The notes under the pieces were generated by a model that was given only the letters and a program-made list of their open reading frames with translations, made no database searches and was not told the DNA's origin. Both the position numbers and the translations under genes were made by a program. A DNA stretch of 64,000 nt from Tetraselmis striata (lineage: Eukaryota > Chlorophyta > Chlorodendrophyceae > Chlorodendrales > Chlorodendraceae), in contig VCJN01002003.1 of NCBI GenBank assembly GCA_006384855.1, forward strand, positions 1 to 64,000. The letters run 5' to 3'. This document shows, one piece after another, positions 42,252-51,361 of the stretch (its first letter is position 1; every line of letters starts with the position of its first letter).

Positions 42252-42976
42252 CCCCCGCCCCCTTACCCCCCTCCCCTCACTCCCCCGGCGGGAGCGGCGG
42301 GCGGCGGGGGGGGGGGGGGGGCGGGGGGGGGGCGGCGGGGGGACCACGCCCGCCCCCCCCCCCCCCCCCCCCCCCGCCCCCCGCCACATGCCCCGACGGC
42401 AGCTGTCGCGAATATTGTAATTCAAACATTCTTCGGCAAACCGCTGCCTGCCCCCGCCCTCCCCCTCGCGAATATTTATGTAACGTGAGCACTCTTTGGC
42501 AAAACATGGCAGCCAAACCGCCCATCTGATGACCTTTGATCGGACGGCTGGAAGGCCCGTTCAGCAGTACTAGCTATAATGTATACATAATTCCCCACTG
42601 TTACCAAATACTGCGGCTGCGATTTGCGCTCCCATGTACTAATAGTCGTAGTTATCCACAGGACGACTCGTCATCGCGCCCGGGTTCGTACTAGATACCC
42701 GGTACCGGCTTAATAGATATATCGCGTACTACCCGGTACTGCACGGACAACCTCGTACCTTACATCAGTTACATTAGTGCCATGTAACACGTCACCGCGC
42801 TAGTACGACTATCACAATGATTACAAAAAGGATTTATCGCCCGCCGGCAATAACGCAGGATGTACTCGCACGTAACTGGATGGATGTGCCGCCACCAGCA
42901 GCAGCCTTCACGGATAAATAATAGTCGCTAGTAGTAGTGCTTCGTCACCCGTATGTCACATCTCATTCTCACAGTG

Positions 42977-43637
42977 CACACCGTACACAATGCAGCCCGA
43001 ATGGGCCGCGCGCTGGCACGGCTGTCGTCCGTCACCCCCTGGCGGGGGCGGCGGCGTGGCAAGGTAGAAGTGTTGAGCTCGCGCGACCATGGTAGTGTAC
43101 TTGGCGTCTTCGCGCTCCGCCAGCAGGTTTCTCGGCAGCTCCTCCTCGCTCTCCAGCTCCTCGGTGGTTTAGGGGGGTGGGTCGGCGTCGGGGGTATTGC
43201 TTCAACATCTTGTACACAAAGAAGGAGTTGTCTCTCGACGTCTCCCCGTCTCCCCCCCCCCCCCCCCCCCCCGGTGAAGCCGGGGCTTGTCGCCGTTGCG
43301 AAGCGACGCCGCCTTGTAGGCCAGGAGCCCCCCATCGCCAGCGCTGGGGGTCCAGCCCGGCAGGACCGCACCCCACCCCGCGAGTATGGGTGCATACGAG
43401 TGCGAGCCCTGCACCGTACGTCGGACGTCGTCCAGCAGCTTCTCCAAATGGTCCTTGAAGTCCACCGCGTCCTCCCACGCAGCGGATGCGCTCCCAACCA
43501 ACCGGATGGGCGTCTCCACGGCGCCGGGGCCTGCGTCGTCTGGGGCCATGTACCCCTGTGTGTGTGGGTGGGTCGCTGTGAGTGCGAGTGTGAGTGTATG
43601 TGTGTGTGTGTGTGTGGGTGGGTATGGGTGCACGTGT
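42977..43637 (-). pseudogene. Transposase C-terminal exon fragment flanking unit 2
   Basis: EDAVDFKDHLEKLLDDVRR (about 43480) and the Pro-rich tail, like 32240-31800. It continues across unit 2 at 33660. It ends at about 43637 within the GT-rich intron, where virus-like sequence begins. Confidence 0.55.
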
Positions 43638-43888
43638 CCCATACCCCTCCCACCTCTCGCGTCGGACTTTGCGTTGCACTCATAGCACCGCTGAAACCGG
43701 CGGTCTGGGTTCAATGCTTTTCCGCAGTCCTTACACTTTCGCACGCAGTCCCAGCATGTCGCGTGTTTCCCGTATATTGTCTTCCCGCATTTTGAGCAAT
43801 CGTGCTTGCTGGCTTCCCGGTGCTCCCAACAGAGCTTGAATCCTTTTGCGACGGCAACCTCACACTTCCAACAGGGGCCACATGCCAT
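43638..43888 (-). pseudogene. Virus-like zinc-ribbon protein, 3' end replaced by transposon
   Basis: ATG at 43888. Paired CxxC motifs: CGPCWKC, CWEH, CSKCGKTIYGKHATCWDC, CKDCGKAL and CYEC. The set resembles the small protein at 47738-48034 (CQVC, CFPC, CKCGKK, CFSC), so they are likely paralogues. The natural stop is missing; the frame runs on by chance through the intron-derived CA repeat into the transposase exon, giving a chimeric 230-codon frame. Confidence 0.5.
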
Positions 43889-43972
43889 TTGCGATTTAGG
43901 TGGTGTAGAGGTGCTGTCGCTAGTGCTAAGCCAGGCGAGATGAAGCAACCGTTCGGATCAAATGCAGGTGGC

Positions 43973-44115
43973 GGACCGCAGGCCGGCGGACCGCGCGGGA
44001 CGCGCTTTTCACGTGGAGCATTTTGTTGACAATTGCATGCATTTTCCGGATCTCTCTATAGTAGTCGTTCGGGATTCTGCATGCATTTGTCAACAACCCC
44101 GGCGGCCTGCGGTCC
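43973..44115. repeat. 143-bp palindromic (MITE-like) element, copy 1
   Basis: Ends GGACCGCAGGCCG / CGGCCTGCGGTCC (13 bp, perfect), with an inner inverted pair TTGTTGACAATTGCATGC / GCATGCATTTGTCAACAA. A second copy lies at 48535-48677 in the same orientation, on the other side of the virus-like gene block. Confidence 0.7.
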
Positions 44116-44163
44116 CCCTCCTGCGGCGGGGAGGGCTACGCCTGATCGGGCTCGTCACTCGGC

Positions 44164-47100
44164 CTAAAAGTCGCACTTCTGCGCTAGGGGGTGGTCTAGG
44201 TAGGGGAACACAAACTTCGTGACCTCTTCCATCGTTTGTGGCGCCTCGAGAAGCTTGAAGCTGCGCATGACGTTGCTCATGAAGCTCGTGTTCGGCACCC
44301 ATGGCGTGCGACAATTCTTGCAGTTGCTCTTGATGATAGACTGCCCAAAGAAATACTTGCTGATGGCATTCAGCCGCATCGAGTTGCCCGATGGCGCAGT
44401 TGGCAAAAAGCACATGAGCTCGGAGTTTTCCTGGAAGATGGCGTGTGCCTCGGCGTTGGTGATGTGAGGGAACTTCGCCGTCTTTGGTTGGTTGCACGCA
44501 TCCTCCATGTAGGCCTCGATCTTTGCGCACAACTTCGGGTGACGCCAACGGGGCGAAAGCTCGCCGGTTACCCTCGTGTAGGCGTACATGGTGCAAACAA
44601 AGCCGACCTTGCCGCCGTCCCAAATCGCGCCCATGCTTTTCTCATCGACATCGGTGAGAAAAGCAAGGAACAAACGCTTGAAGTGGACCTTGTCCCAAAA
44701 CAGCTTGTCCATCGTGGTCGCCGTGCGCCGCCGGATGCGATCGCGAAGGCGAAAGAAATCAAAGATCTCCTCGGCGGATTCAAATTCATGCATGGCAAAA
44801 CCCACGTCGTCGTCGTTGAGCATGGGCATTCTATCGCGATCGCTGGCGTATGCCGATCGCGGGAGGCGGACTTTGTCCCACGCAATGTTTGCATCGGTGT
44901 CGTCCACGACCTTGATCATTGCTGTAAATGGGATTGGCTTATAGAGCGTCTTGAAAAACCGGGAGATACCGAGCGACCCCCTCTCCGCAAAGCCCAGCCC
45001 TTTGTCGCTCGCGCCATCTTCGATGATGTACCCGGCCTTTGCACACAAGTAGCGGAAGCAATCTTCGTCCGTGGCCTTGCACTCGTAGTCGACGAAATCC
45101 ACCAACCTCTTGAACACATGATCACGCTTGTACAACCGCGAGTTGTGGGCAAGATCCGTCGCCCGCCGGTGGCTCGTGTGCCCGCCAAGGTCGTAGACCT
45201 CGATCACGTTGGATCGCAAGTTTCTCGCCCGAAACGTGAACTGCATGACATCGCGGAGATTCATTGCGCGATCCATACATAGCACGACGCGATCAAAGCA
45301 TCGGTCGGTGGGACTGTTTGATATGACAAGGCCTCGCGATGACCACGAAGTGTTGACATCAGCCATAATTTTCGCGCGCTCTGTATCGTCCATATTTGTC
45401 TGCATGACGAGGCAATCCTTCTCGTACGTGAGATCAAAGGAGTCGCTGGTGTTACCCTTTGCGCTCGCGTACGCGCCTTGGGCAAGCTCCTCGATTGTCT
45501 TGCGATTTGGATGCGGCGCGACGTATGTACGGGTAGAACGCCAACACCAGGCGCTTGAGGTAGCGCAGGTATCCGAGTCGAAGCTGAATGGTGTCGTAGA
45601 CGGTTGTATCTTTCAGCGCGTCCATCAACCGGACCTTTCGGGGGACAACAGTGTGTGGAGTCGCGATCACCTTGTAATCGTACCCGAGATCCTTGATGAA
45701 AGCCGTGCCGCTGCGCGAAGGGAAGGCATCCAAGACATACACCGTGTTTGCGTTGCGGATGAGCTAAATGAGTACGTTCCAATTCTTCTCGAGCTTGCCG
45801 TTGTGGTTGTGTGTGTTGGACTTCCACTGGTTGAGATAGGATTGGAACTCGTCGATGATGAGGATGTACATCATTCGGCACCTTGCCGTCCTTCCCGCGA
45901 AGTTTCCAGATGGAATCATGGGACACGATATGATGTTGGGTCTCGAGATACTCTTGCCAGCTATTGGCGTTGTTGTAGTTGTAGTCCATGCATGTGGTTA
46001 GTGATGACAAGCCCTTTGCTCTTGCACTTGGAGTGGATGTCCAACGCAAGAGTTTGGCGACTGACGTTAAAGAGCGACTTCTTGTCTTCTTCCAGCATCG
46101 TCATGCGCTCGAACATCTTTTGAGTCTTGCCGGAATTCATTGGGCAAGCGAGATACACGAACTTTGTCTTCTCAAGCTCGTCGCGCTTTCGCTTGTTTGT
46201 GATCTCCAGTTCGTCGAGCGAATGGCTATGAGAATCGATCGGGACATCGTAATACCACTTGAAACCACGAAGAGTCTTGTTCTCGATATCCGCATCCGGG
46301 AATAGCAACGCCAATATCATCATGATGCGATTGTCGGATGGGCGTTTTGCTGGGTCTAGCCGCTTCCACTCGTCGGCATATCGCTCCACGCGATGCGGTG
46401 TCAACTCGCGGCCTTGCTCAACCCAACGAATGAAGCTGTCGAACGAGACACGGCGGCCACAGCACCAAGACATCACGAGAAAAACGGCATCGGCGCTCAA
46501 GCGGTGTTCGCCCGTGTTGACGTGCTTGATGAGGGAGAGCGTTTCCTCCGGGGGGGAACCCTTGATGCTCGAAGACTCCGGGATATCGATCGGCAGGGGC
46601 CACGCTTTGATGCTCCCGATGTCAACGACGGTGGAAGGTGGGTCGCTCGCGTGCTTGTCGATTATGGACTGCGGGATGGCGTACCCGAAAGTCGCAATGT
46701 GCAGCTTCCTCATGGTGTCGCTGGCTGTGTCGGCAAAGTATGTGACTATGTGGTCCATCGGGTCGAAGTCGTCCATGACGATCTGGACCATGGTGCTCTT
46801 GGCCTTTGCTTGGTTCACAAGCTTGAACTGTTGGTTGCGCCCGTACACCTTGACATCGCAACCGCATTTCAAACCAAGCTTGTCGTTAATGGATCGTATG
46901 AGATTGACAAGAGGGCGCCTCTATTGCACGTTGTCGGTGTACAACTCCGGGAACACGAGATGCATAGAGACCTTGAAATTCTCGTCCACAACACCGACGT
47001 AACCCGATATCATTATCTTTGTGTCTAGTCCAAATCGCTGGCGAATTCGTTCAATAGTTGCGTCTTGTGTACGTCGAGCAACACCTCGGTCTCGGTGACA

Positions 47101-47342
47101 CCCGCGCACGGCACGTACTCTTCGTAGTCGACGTACACCTTGCTCTTCGCGCTGGTCGGAATAATCTCAAAGAGCGACATGTTAGTCTGAATGAGCTCGC
47201 GGAGTTTGTCGGGTGTCACATTGGCGAAACCAAACCATCGCTCAGATAGTTGCTTTGCAACCGTGATGTCGCCGGGACGTCTCGCCTCCACGATACCGGA
47301 CAGCTTTCCCTCCTATGTGATGTTTTGACGAGTGAACGGCAT
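44164..47342 (-). pseudogene. Large-DNA-virus-type primase / origin-binding helicase, decayed
   Basis: Starts MPFTRQ at 47342. The N-terminal archaeo-eukaryotic primase shows VYVDYEEY (metal-binding acidic pair, about 47130), SMHLVFPELYTDN (S-x-H motif, about 46960) and DVKVYGRNQQFKL (about 46845). The helicase follows: LACPMNSGKTQ (Walker A, about 46150), ILIIDEFQSY (Walker B, about 45870), VLDAFPSRSG (about 45735), SWSSRGLVISNSP (about 45345) and a C-terminal QFTFRARNLRSNVIEVY. This fusion is known in giant viruses with the herpes origin-binding (UL9-like) helicase family. In-frame TAGs at 47313, 46921 and 45764 and frame changes near 47040, 45960 and 45525 inactivate it. It is intron-free. 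Confidence 0.72.
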
Positions 47343-47388
47343 GCTGATAGCGGGCTTCGAGTGCGATGCAGTATACGGGGATAATTTC

Positions 47389-47652
47389 TTACAAGGAGAT
47401 ATCCGCGGCCTCCCCCTTAAGCCTGGCAACGCGGCGGCGGTAATACTCGCGTTGGCGCTCGCGCACGTGCTCCGCGTTGGCGCGGTAGTACTCCTTGCGG
47501 TATTCGCGCACGCGCTCGCGGTTGGCGGCGTTGTACCCCGCGCGGTACTCGCGGATACGCTCCCGGTTCTTGTCGCGCCATTTCTTCTGCGAGATCTTCA
47601 TTCGCTCCGCACGCTCCTCGTCGCTGAAAACACGGTACAGTCCGCGCGCCAT
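47389..47652 (-). CDS. Virus-like small basic, Arg/Tyr-repeat protein
   Basis: ATG 47652, 87 aa. A repeat of the type RERVREYRKEYYR recurs about every 14-16 residues, predicted as one long charged helix or coiled coil. Similar short repeat proteins occur in large algal viruses; function is unknown. It lies 46 bp beyond the start of the primase gene on the same strand and is divergent from 47738. The frame is intact. Confidence 0.5.
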   Translation of the reverse strand: MARGLYRVFSDEERAERMKISQKKWRDKNRERIREYRAGYNAANRERVREYRKEYYRANAEHVRERQREYYRRRVARLKGEAADISL

Positions 47653-47737
47653 GGCGTTTCTATATCTAGCGTCCGTTTTTTATCTGCACTTGCATGACTT
47701 AAGCGGGGCGAGACGCGGCGCGGATCAAGAGTGCAAA

Positions 47738-48034
47738 ATGCGATCGTCCGTCTCAGTTACCGTCTCCTTCAGCGGATCCGCCGCCGACAACACCGCGATG
47801 TGCCAAGTCTGTCGCAAGCGCGAGATCAAAGGCGATTTCTCTACGTGCTTCCCGTGTTATCGCAAGCGCGAAGCCGAGAAGACGAACTCGTGCAAGTGCG
47901 GCAAGAAGATCCGCGCGGACTACTTCGAGTGTTTTTCGTGCAACAAGGAGCGAAAGACGCACCAAGCGAGAAGCAACGTTGTTCGCCCATCTGATGCAAA
48001 CGATTTTCCCTTCATTATCGTAAACAATGAGTAG
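47738..48034 (+). CDS. Virus-like small zinc-ribbon protein
   Basis: ATG 47738, 98 aa. Four CxxC-type knuckles: CQVC, CFPC, CKCGKK and CFSC, with KRE repeats between them; C-terminus DFPFIIVNNE. Its stop TAG (48032-48034) overlaps the ATG of the next gene (48027) by 8 bp. Paralogous to the gene at 43888. A DNA or RNA binding role is inferred only from the zinc motifs. Confidence 0.55.
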   Translation: MRSSVSVTVSFSGSAADNTAMCQVCRKREIKGDFSTCFPCYRKREAEKTNSCKCGKKIRADYFECFSCNKERKTHQARSNVVRPSDANDFPFIIVNNE

Positions 48035-48352
48035 CACCTGCGAAACGTCCCTCGGTCGGGCGATGACTCCCGCGGAGCGCAGCTATCTCAACGAAGCGTT
48101 CCTAGACATCGCTGCGTTTGACTATAAGTATCCGCCCGATTCAATCGCGAGTACTTTCGCGCAAAGTACCCGGGCTTCAGCGATGATGTAATCGATATCC
48201 TTGTCCTCTTTGAACGCGGGATCCGCTTCAAGGAATTCAAGTCGCTCCTGAAAAAGGGGCGTGTCCCAAAGCCGGCGCCCGCTTTCGTCGAGATAAAACG
48301 CTATGAGGGCTATTCGCCGTTCGAGGGCGGATTCCAAATGATGGGTTCCTAG
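48027..48352 (+). pseudogene. Virus-like gene, single frameshift, unknown function
   Basis: ATG 48027 gives MTPAERSYLNEAFLDIAAFDY, then a +1 shift near 48136 resumes as FNREYFRAKYPGFSDDVIDI and runs to TAG at 48350. About 105 aa, acidic-aromatic. Without the shift the upstream frame ends at 48189. No family recognised. The overlap with the preceding gene points to a compact virus-like arrangement. Confidence 0.5.
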
Positions 48353-48430
48353 TGCCTCGCGCGGTGCGTTTGAGAGTCTCGGTGCGTTTGAGAGTCTCGC
48401 GCGGTGCGTTTGAGAGTCTCGGTGTGTTCT
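48353..48430. repeat. GCGTTTGAGAGTCTCG tandem repeat
   Basis: Four copies of GTGCGTTTGAGAGTCTCG (last one variant), some separated by CGCG, directly after the virus-like gene. Confidence 0.65.
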
Positions 48431-48534
48431 GCCTAAGTACTGCACCGAGTCACGCGGTCTTCGGCTTAAGTACCGAGGGCGGCGGCGCGGCGAGAGAGCG
48501 AGCGAGAGAGCGATGATTTGGCGGCGGCGGCGGC

Positions 48535-48677
48535 GGACCACAGGCCGGCTGACCGCGCGGGACGCGCTTTTCACGTGGAGAATTTTGTTGACAATTGCAT
48601 GCATTTTCCATATCTCTTTATAGTAGTCGTTCGGGATTTTGCATGCATTTGTCAACAACCGGGCGGCATGCGGTCAG
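48535..48677. repeat. 143-bp palindromic (MITE-like) element, copy 2
   Basis: Same layout as 43973-44115, including TTGTTGACAATTGCATGC and GCATGCATTTGTCAACAA; the outer ends have diverged (GGACCACAGGCCGG / GGCATGCGGTCAGCC). Confidence 0.65.
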
Positions 48678-48750
48678 CCACGTGCAGAGCGCGCGGGGCG
48701 CTTGGGCGAACACCGCGATGATTTGCGGCGGCGAAAAGTGAGCCTCGCGG

Positions 48751-48806
48751 GGGGGGGGGGGGGGGGGGGGGGGGGGTCACGGGGGATTGCTTATCATTCT
48801 CCTACG

Positions 48807-48839
<33 letters not shown>
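48751..48839. repeat. Poly-G / poly-C hairpin
   Basis: A run of roughly 26 G, then 35 nt, then roughly 30 C. The runs can pair into a long GC stem or form quadruplexes; lengths in an assembly are unreliable. Confidence 0.75.
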
Positions 48840-48844
<5 letters not shown>

Positions 48845-48977
48845 GGCTCAATTTTGGGGCGTGTGGAGCGCGCGCAATTCCATAAAAGCCGCGCGGGGAG
48901 CTAGGTGCAGCATCATTTCCACCACACCCACACCAAAGTACTCGCTACAATACCCCAACCGCTTTTGACCAATCGCC

Positions 48978-49190
48978 ATGGCGTGCGTGAAGGCCGATGA
49001 GCTTCCCGAGAAGATGCTGCGCGAGCTTGCACAATACGTCGAGCGGTTCAACCAATGGAAGAAGGTGGGCAACACGATGAGCCGCCTCGATCGGACCATA
49101 AAGGAGTACATGATCAAGAACGAGATCGACTACATCGAAGACGATGGTGTGCAATTGTCCATGTCGCACCTAACGCGATGGATGCTTGAT
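48978..49190 (+). pseudogene. Virus-like or host gene, 3' end lost in an AT microsatellite
   Basis: ATG 48978 (MACVKADELPEKMLRELAQY), helical and charged, good coding quality to about 49185 (QLSMSHLTRWML), then it runs into (AT)n at 49190-49237 and ends by chance at 49286. Family not recognised. Confidence 0.4.
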
Positions 49191-49205
49191 ATATATGTAT
49201 ATATG

Positions 49206-49236
<31 letters not shown>

Positions 49237-49239
49237 CAC

Positions 49240-49735
49240 TCCCTATGCATGTTTGGAGGTCCATGTGTTGTCATGCTTGCCGCTAGGTAGTAGTGACTCA
49301 ATAGGCGCTGACATGCCCACAGCACATACAGCATATATACTGCCCTGAGGGGGGTTCATGCTCGGTATTCAGCCTGAATACCTGAATACATGAACTGAAG
49401 GGTCTTCATGCTGAATTCAGGCAGGCCATAATTCAGCCTGAAGACCCTTGAGCTGAATTCAGCCTAAAGTGCCTGAATTCAGTTCAAGCTGACCTGAGTA
49501 CCTCTTGGGGGGGGGGGGGGGGGGGTGTTCAGGGAAACCCTGGTCAGCACTAATGGTATCGTCAGTAGTAGCGACTACTAGAGCGACTAGTAGCGACTAC
49601 TTGTCATCACGTGATCATCACGTGCAAGCATTATAATGCCCCCAGCGGGCTGACATGCGGTACAATTTCACCACTACGGTACCCGTATCGCCCAAATGGA
49701 GTCACATTACACGGCTTGCCCACCATTGGCGGTAA
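49240..49735. other. Non-coding stretch with CTGAATTCAG-type palindromic repeats
   Basis: 49370-49500 contains many copies of CCTGAATTCAG / CTGAATACC in both orientations; a poly-G tract lies at 49507-49525. No gene seen. Confidence 0.5.
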
Positions 49736-50139
49736 TGCTAGGGCTACACCTAACCCTACACCAAATCCTACACCTTACCCTGCACTTTACCCACATAACC
49801 ACTTATCTCATATTATTATCATTTCCTATATCATATCATTACCTGCCGTACTTCTGTAACTCGTACTGTAACATGTACGCATATCATTTATCATTATCAA
49901 TCCCAATCACCGATGCTACTACTAAAAGTCCCCGATGTTGCTACTGACATTCCCCGATGCTATATGTCCGCAATGCCCAAGGCTGACCGCTGAACTACTC
50001 TGCCGCTGCTCTGCCTCCGTGCTGCTGGCTGCCGCTAAATAGCTGAACTAGCTGATGATCATGTAACATTTCGACACTGTTTCCTCACAACCTTTGCCTT
50101 ATTGCCTCTAATTGCATTAGGGCATTACTGTACCTCACA
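49736..50139 (+). repeat. 5' LTR (404 bp)
   Basis: Begins TGCTAGGGCTACACC, ends TGTACCTCACA. Boundaries follow from alignment with the solo LTR 59395-59795, which has a target duplication. Confidence 0.82.
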
Positions 50140-50140
50140 T

Positions 50141-50158
50141 TGGTTTCGCGAGTCCTGG
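50141..50158 (+). promoter_or_regulatory. Candidate primer-binding site
   Basis: TGGTTTCGCGAGTCCTGG, one base after the LTR. It begins TGG, complementary to a tRNA CCA end; the priming tRNA was not identified. Confidence 0.45.
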
Positions 50159-50195
50159 TCGCCCCCCCCCCTTCCCCCCCCGCGCTTCTCAGCTT

Positions 50196-51259
50196 ATGCC
50201 CGTATCAACCCGCAGCCAAGCTACCGCTCTCTTTGCTCAACCTTCTGCCATGACTCAACCTATGGATATTGACCCGGTCTCTCGTGCTGTCCAAGCTGAG
50301 CTCTCCAAGTTCGCTATTCGCGCCCCTGCCAACGACATCCCTGCCGATCGACGCATCTCTGACCGTCGTGACCTATCTGCTCTCAACCGCTTCCTTTCTA
50401 CCATCGCCGAAACTATCCACGGCCTCTACTGGACACCTGCTCTGGAGCAATGGCTGCTCCGCCAGTTCGACTCCGACAACGAGACCGGCGTCCTCTACCG
50501 TGCCCTCATCGACTCCCTGACTTCTGTCGACCGTGAAGTGACCACCGGCATCACCCTTGCTACCTACTTCGCCGACTTTTCCGACTTCAGGAGCAAGCTT
50601 ATCAAGAAACTGCACGGCTGCGCGACCTTTCACTCCCTCGTCCACAAGCATGTCAAGAACCTCAAGATCGCCCCCAGCAACCCGTCTATGGCGAGCAACT
50701 CGGTCGATCTTGCGTCCAAGATCGTCCGAGCCTTCCAACTGCCCCCCGAGGCGGACCGCCCCAACGAATCTGCTATGGCTGGACTCATCTTGTCTCAGCT
50801 CCCGGAGCAGACCAACGCCCGCGTGGAGGCAGCAGCGATGGTCGCCCGCGAGGAGCTGACAACCCTGGACACCCTTCGTCGCCACCTCGAAGCTGTCGAC
50901 GCTGAGTTCGCCGCTATGGCCGCTGTTGCCAAGCGCCGTGCCAACGGTAATCCTGGTTCTAACCCGCCAAATAAATACATTCGCCCGGTGCTGGCCCTTT
51001 CCCTTCTGTCGTTCTGCCAGGACCGCCCTCTAATCCTCCGCCTAACCCCTCTCAGGCCTCTGGCTCAGGCACTAGGCCGATTCCCGGCTTGGCCGGATAT
51101 GGCCGTTATACTGAAATCTGCTCTGGCTGTGGTAAAGTAGGCCACTCTATTATGGTCTGCCCTGAGACTAGCCTCGCTGACAAAAAGGCTTGGCAAGCTA
51201 AAGTGGCTGCCACCAAAACCTCTAAGGGTCTTAAGGCCATGAACCTGAATGACCAATGA
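50196..51259 (+). pseudogene. LTR retrotransposon gag with CCHC zinc knuckle
   Basis: ATG 50196. Helical capsid-like region (YWTPALEQWLLRQFDSDN, LATYFADFSDFRSKLIKKLH, ILSQLPEQTNARVEAAAMVA), then a Pro/Gly-rich linker where the frame changes (about 50950-51000) into CSGCGKVGHSIMVC (C-x2-C-x4-H-x4-C, about 51120-51165). Stop TGA 51257. The shift is near the end of the capsid domain and is probably a lesion. Confidence 0.7.
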
Positions 51260-51361
51260 CGGGTTGGGGCAGAGTATGCCGTCAGACGTTCGAATTGTAA
51301 TTCAATCGAATTTGTCCCAGCTCCGCCGTGTTATCCCCCGACCTCTGAGGCCCGATCTCCA

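Larger units (their letters stand above)
33664..42976. mobile_element. CACTA-like unit 2 (9313 bp), non-autonomous derivative
   Basis: Starts CACTGTGAGATTGAGATATG (33664) and ends with a matching inverse at 42976 (22 of 25 bp). It is flanked by CAC (33661-33663 and 42977-42979), and the flanks join to the uninterrupted sequence seen at 31730-31750 (CCGGCGTCCACACCGTACAC). Inside: an internally deleted transposase gene (+), intact gene h (-), gene g (+), the 372-bp array, gene e (-), the 5' part of the Ulp1-like gene (-) and gene a (+). Confidence 0.88.
18283..43637. mobile_element. Mosaic of a multigene CACTA-like (CMC) family: outer truncated copy with two nested units
   Basis: The outer copy, in + orientation, has basic-protein gene a (-), Ulp1-like gene (+), CxxC gene e (+), 372-bp repeat, gene g (-), remnant of gene h, and TNP2-like transposase pieces (-). 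It is cut on the left in a poly-C tract just after gene a and on the right in a GT-rich intron (about 43637), where virus-like sequence resumes. Two derivative elements with CACTG ends sit inside it (20225-27234; 33664-42976). Because unit 2 carries the same modules in reverse, the region is an imperfect inverted repeat, for example 20225-21640 against 42976-41200 and 22600-24260 against 37815-36130. The transposase fragments at 33660-31500 include a junction near 33570, so more rearrangement has occurred than simple nesting. Confidence 0.75.

Noticed and set aside
18283-42375. Poly-G/poly-C runs as telomeric or assembly-gap sequence
   Set aside because: They are pure homopolymers inside elements, many at intron starts, with continuous homology on both sides; no telomere-type unit is present.
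49190-49237. (AT)n tract with an open frame of Ile/Tyr repeats
   Set aside because: Simple microsatellite; the frame is an extension of the truncated 48978 gene by chance.
49740-49800. TACACCTAACCCTACACC as possible telomere-like repeat
   Set aside because: The units are irregular and lie within the LTR, where the solo copy lacks part of them.
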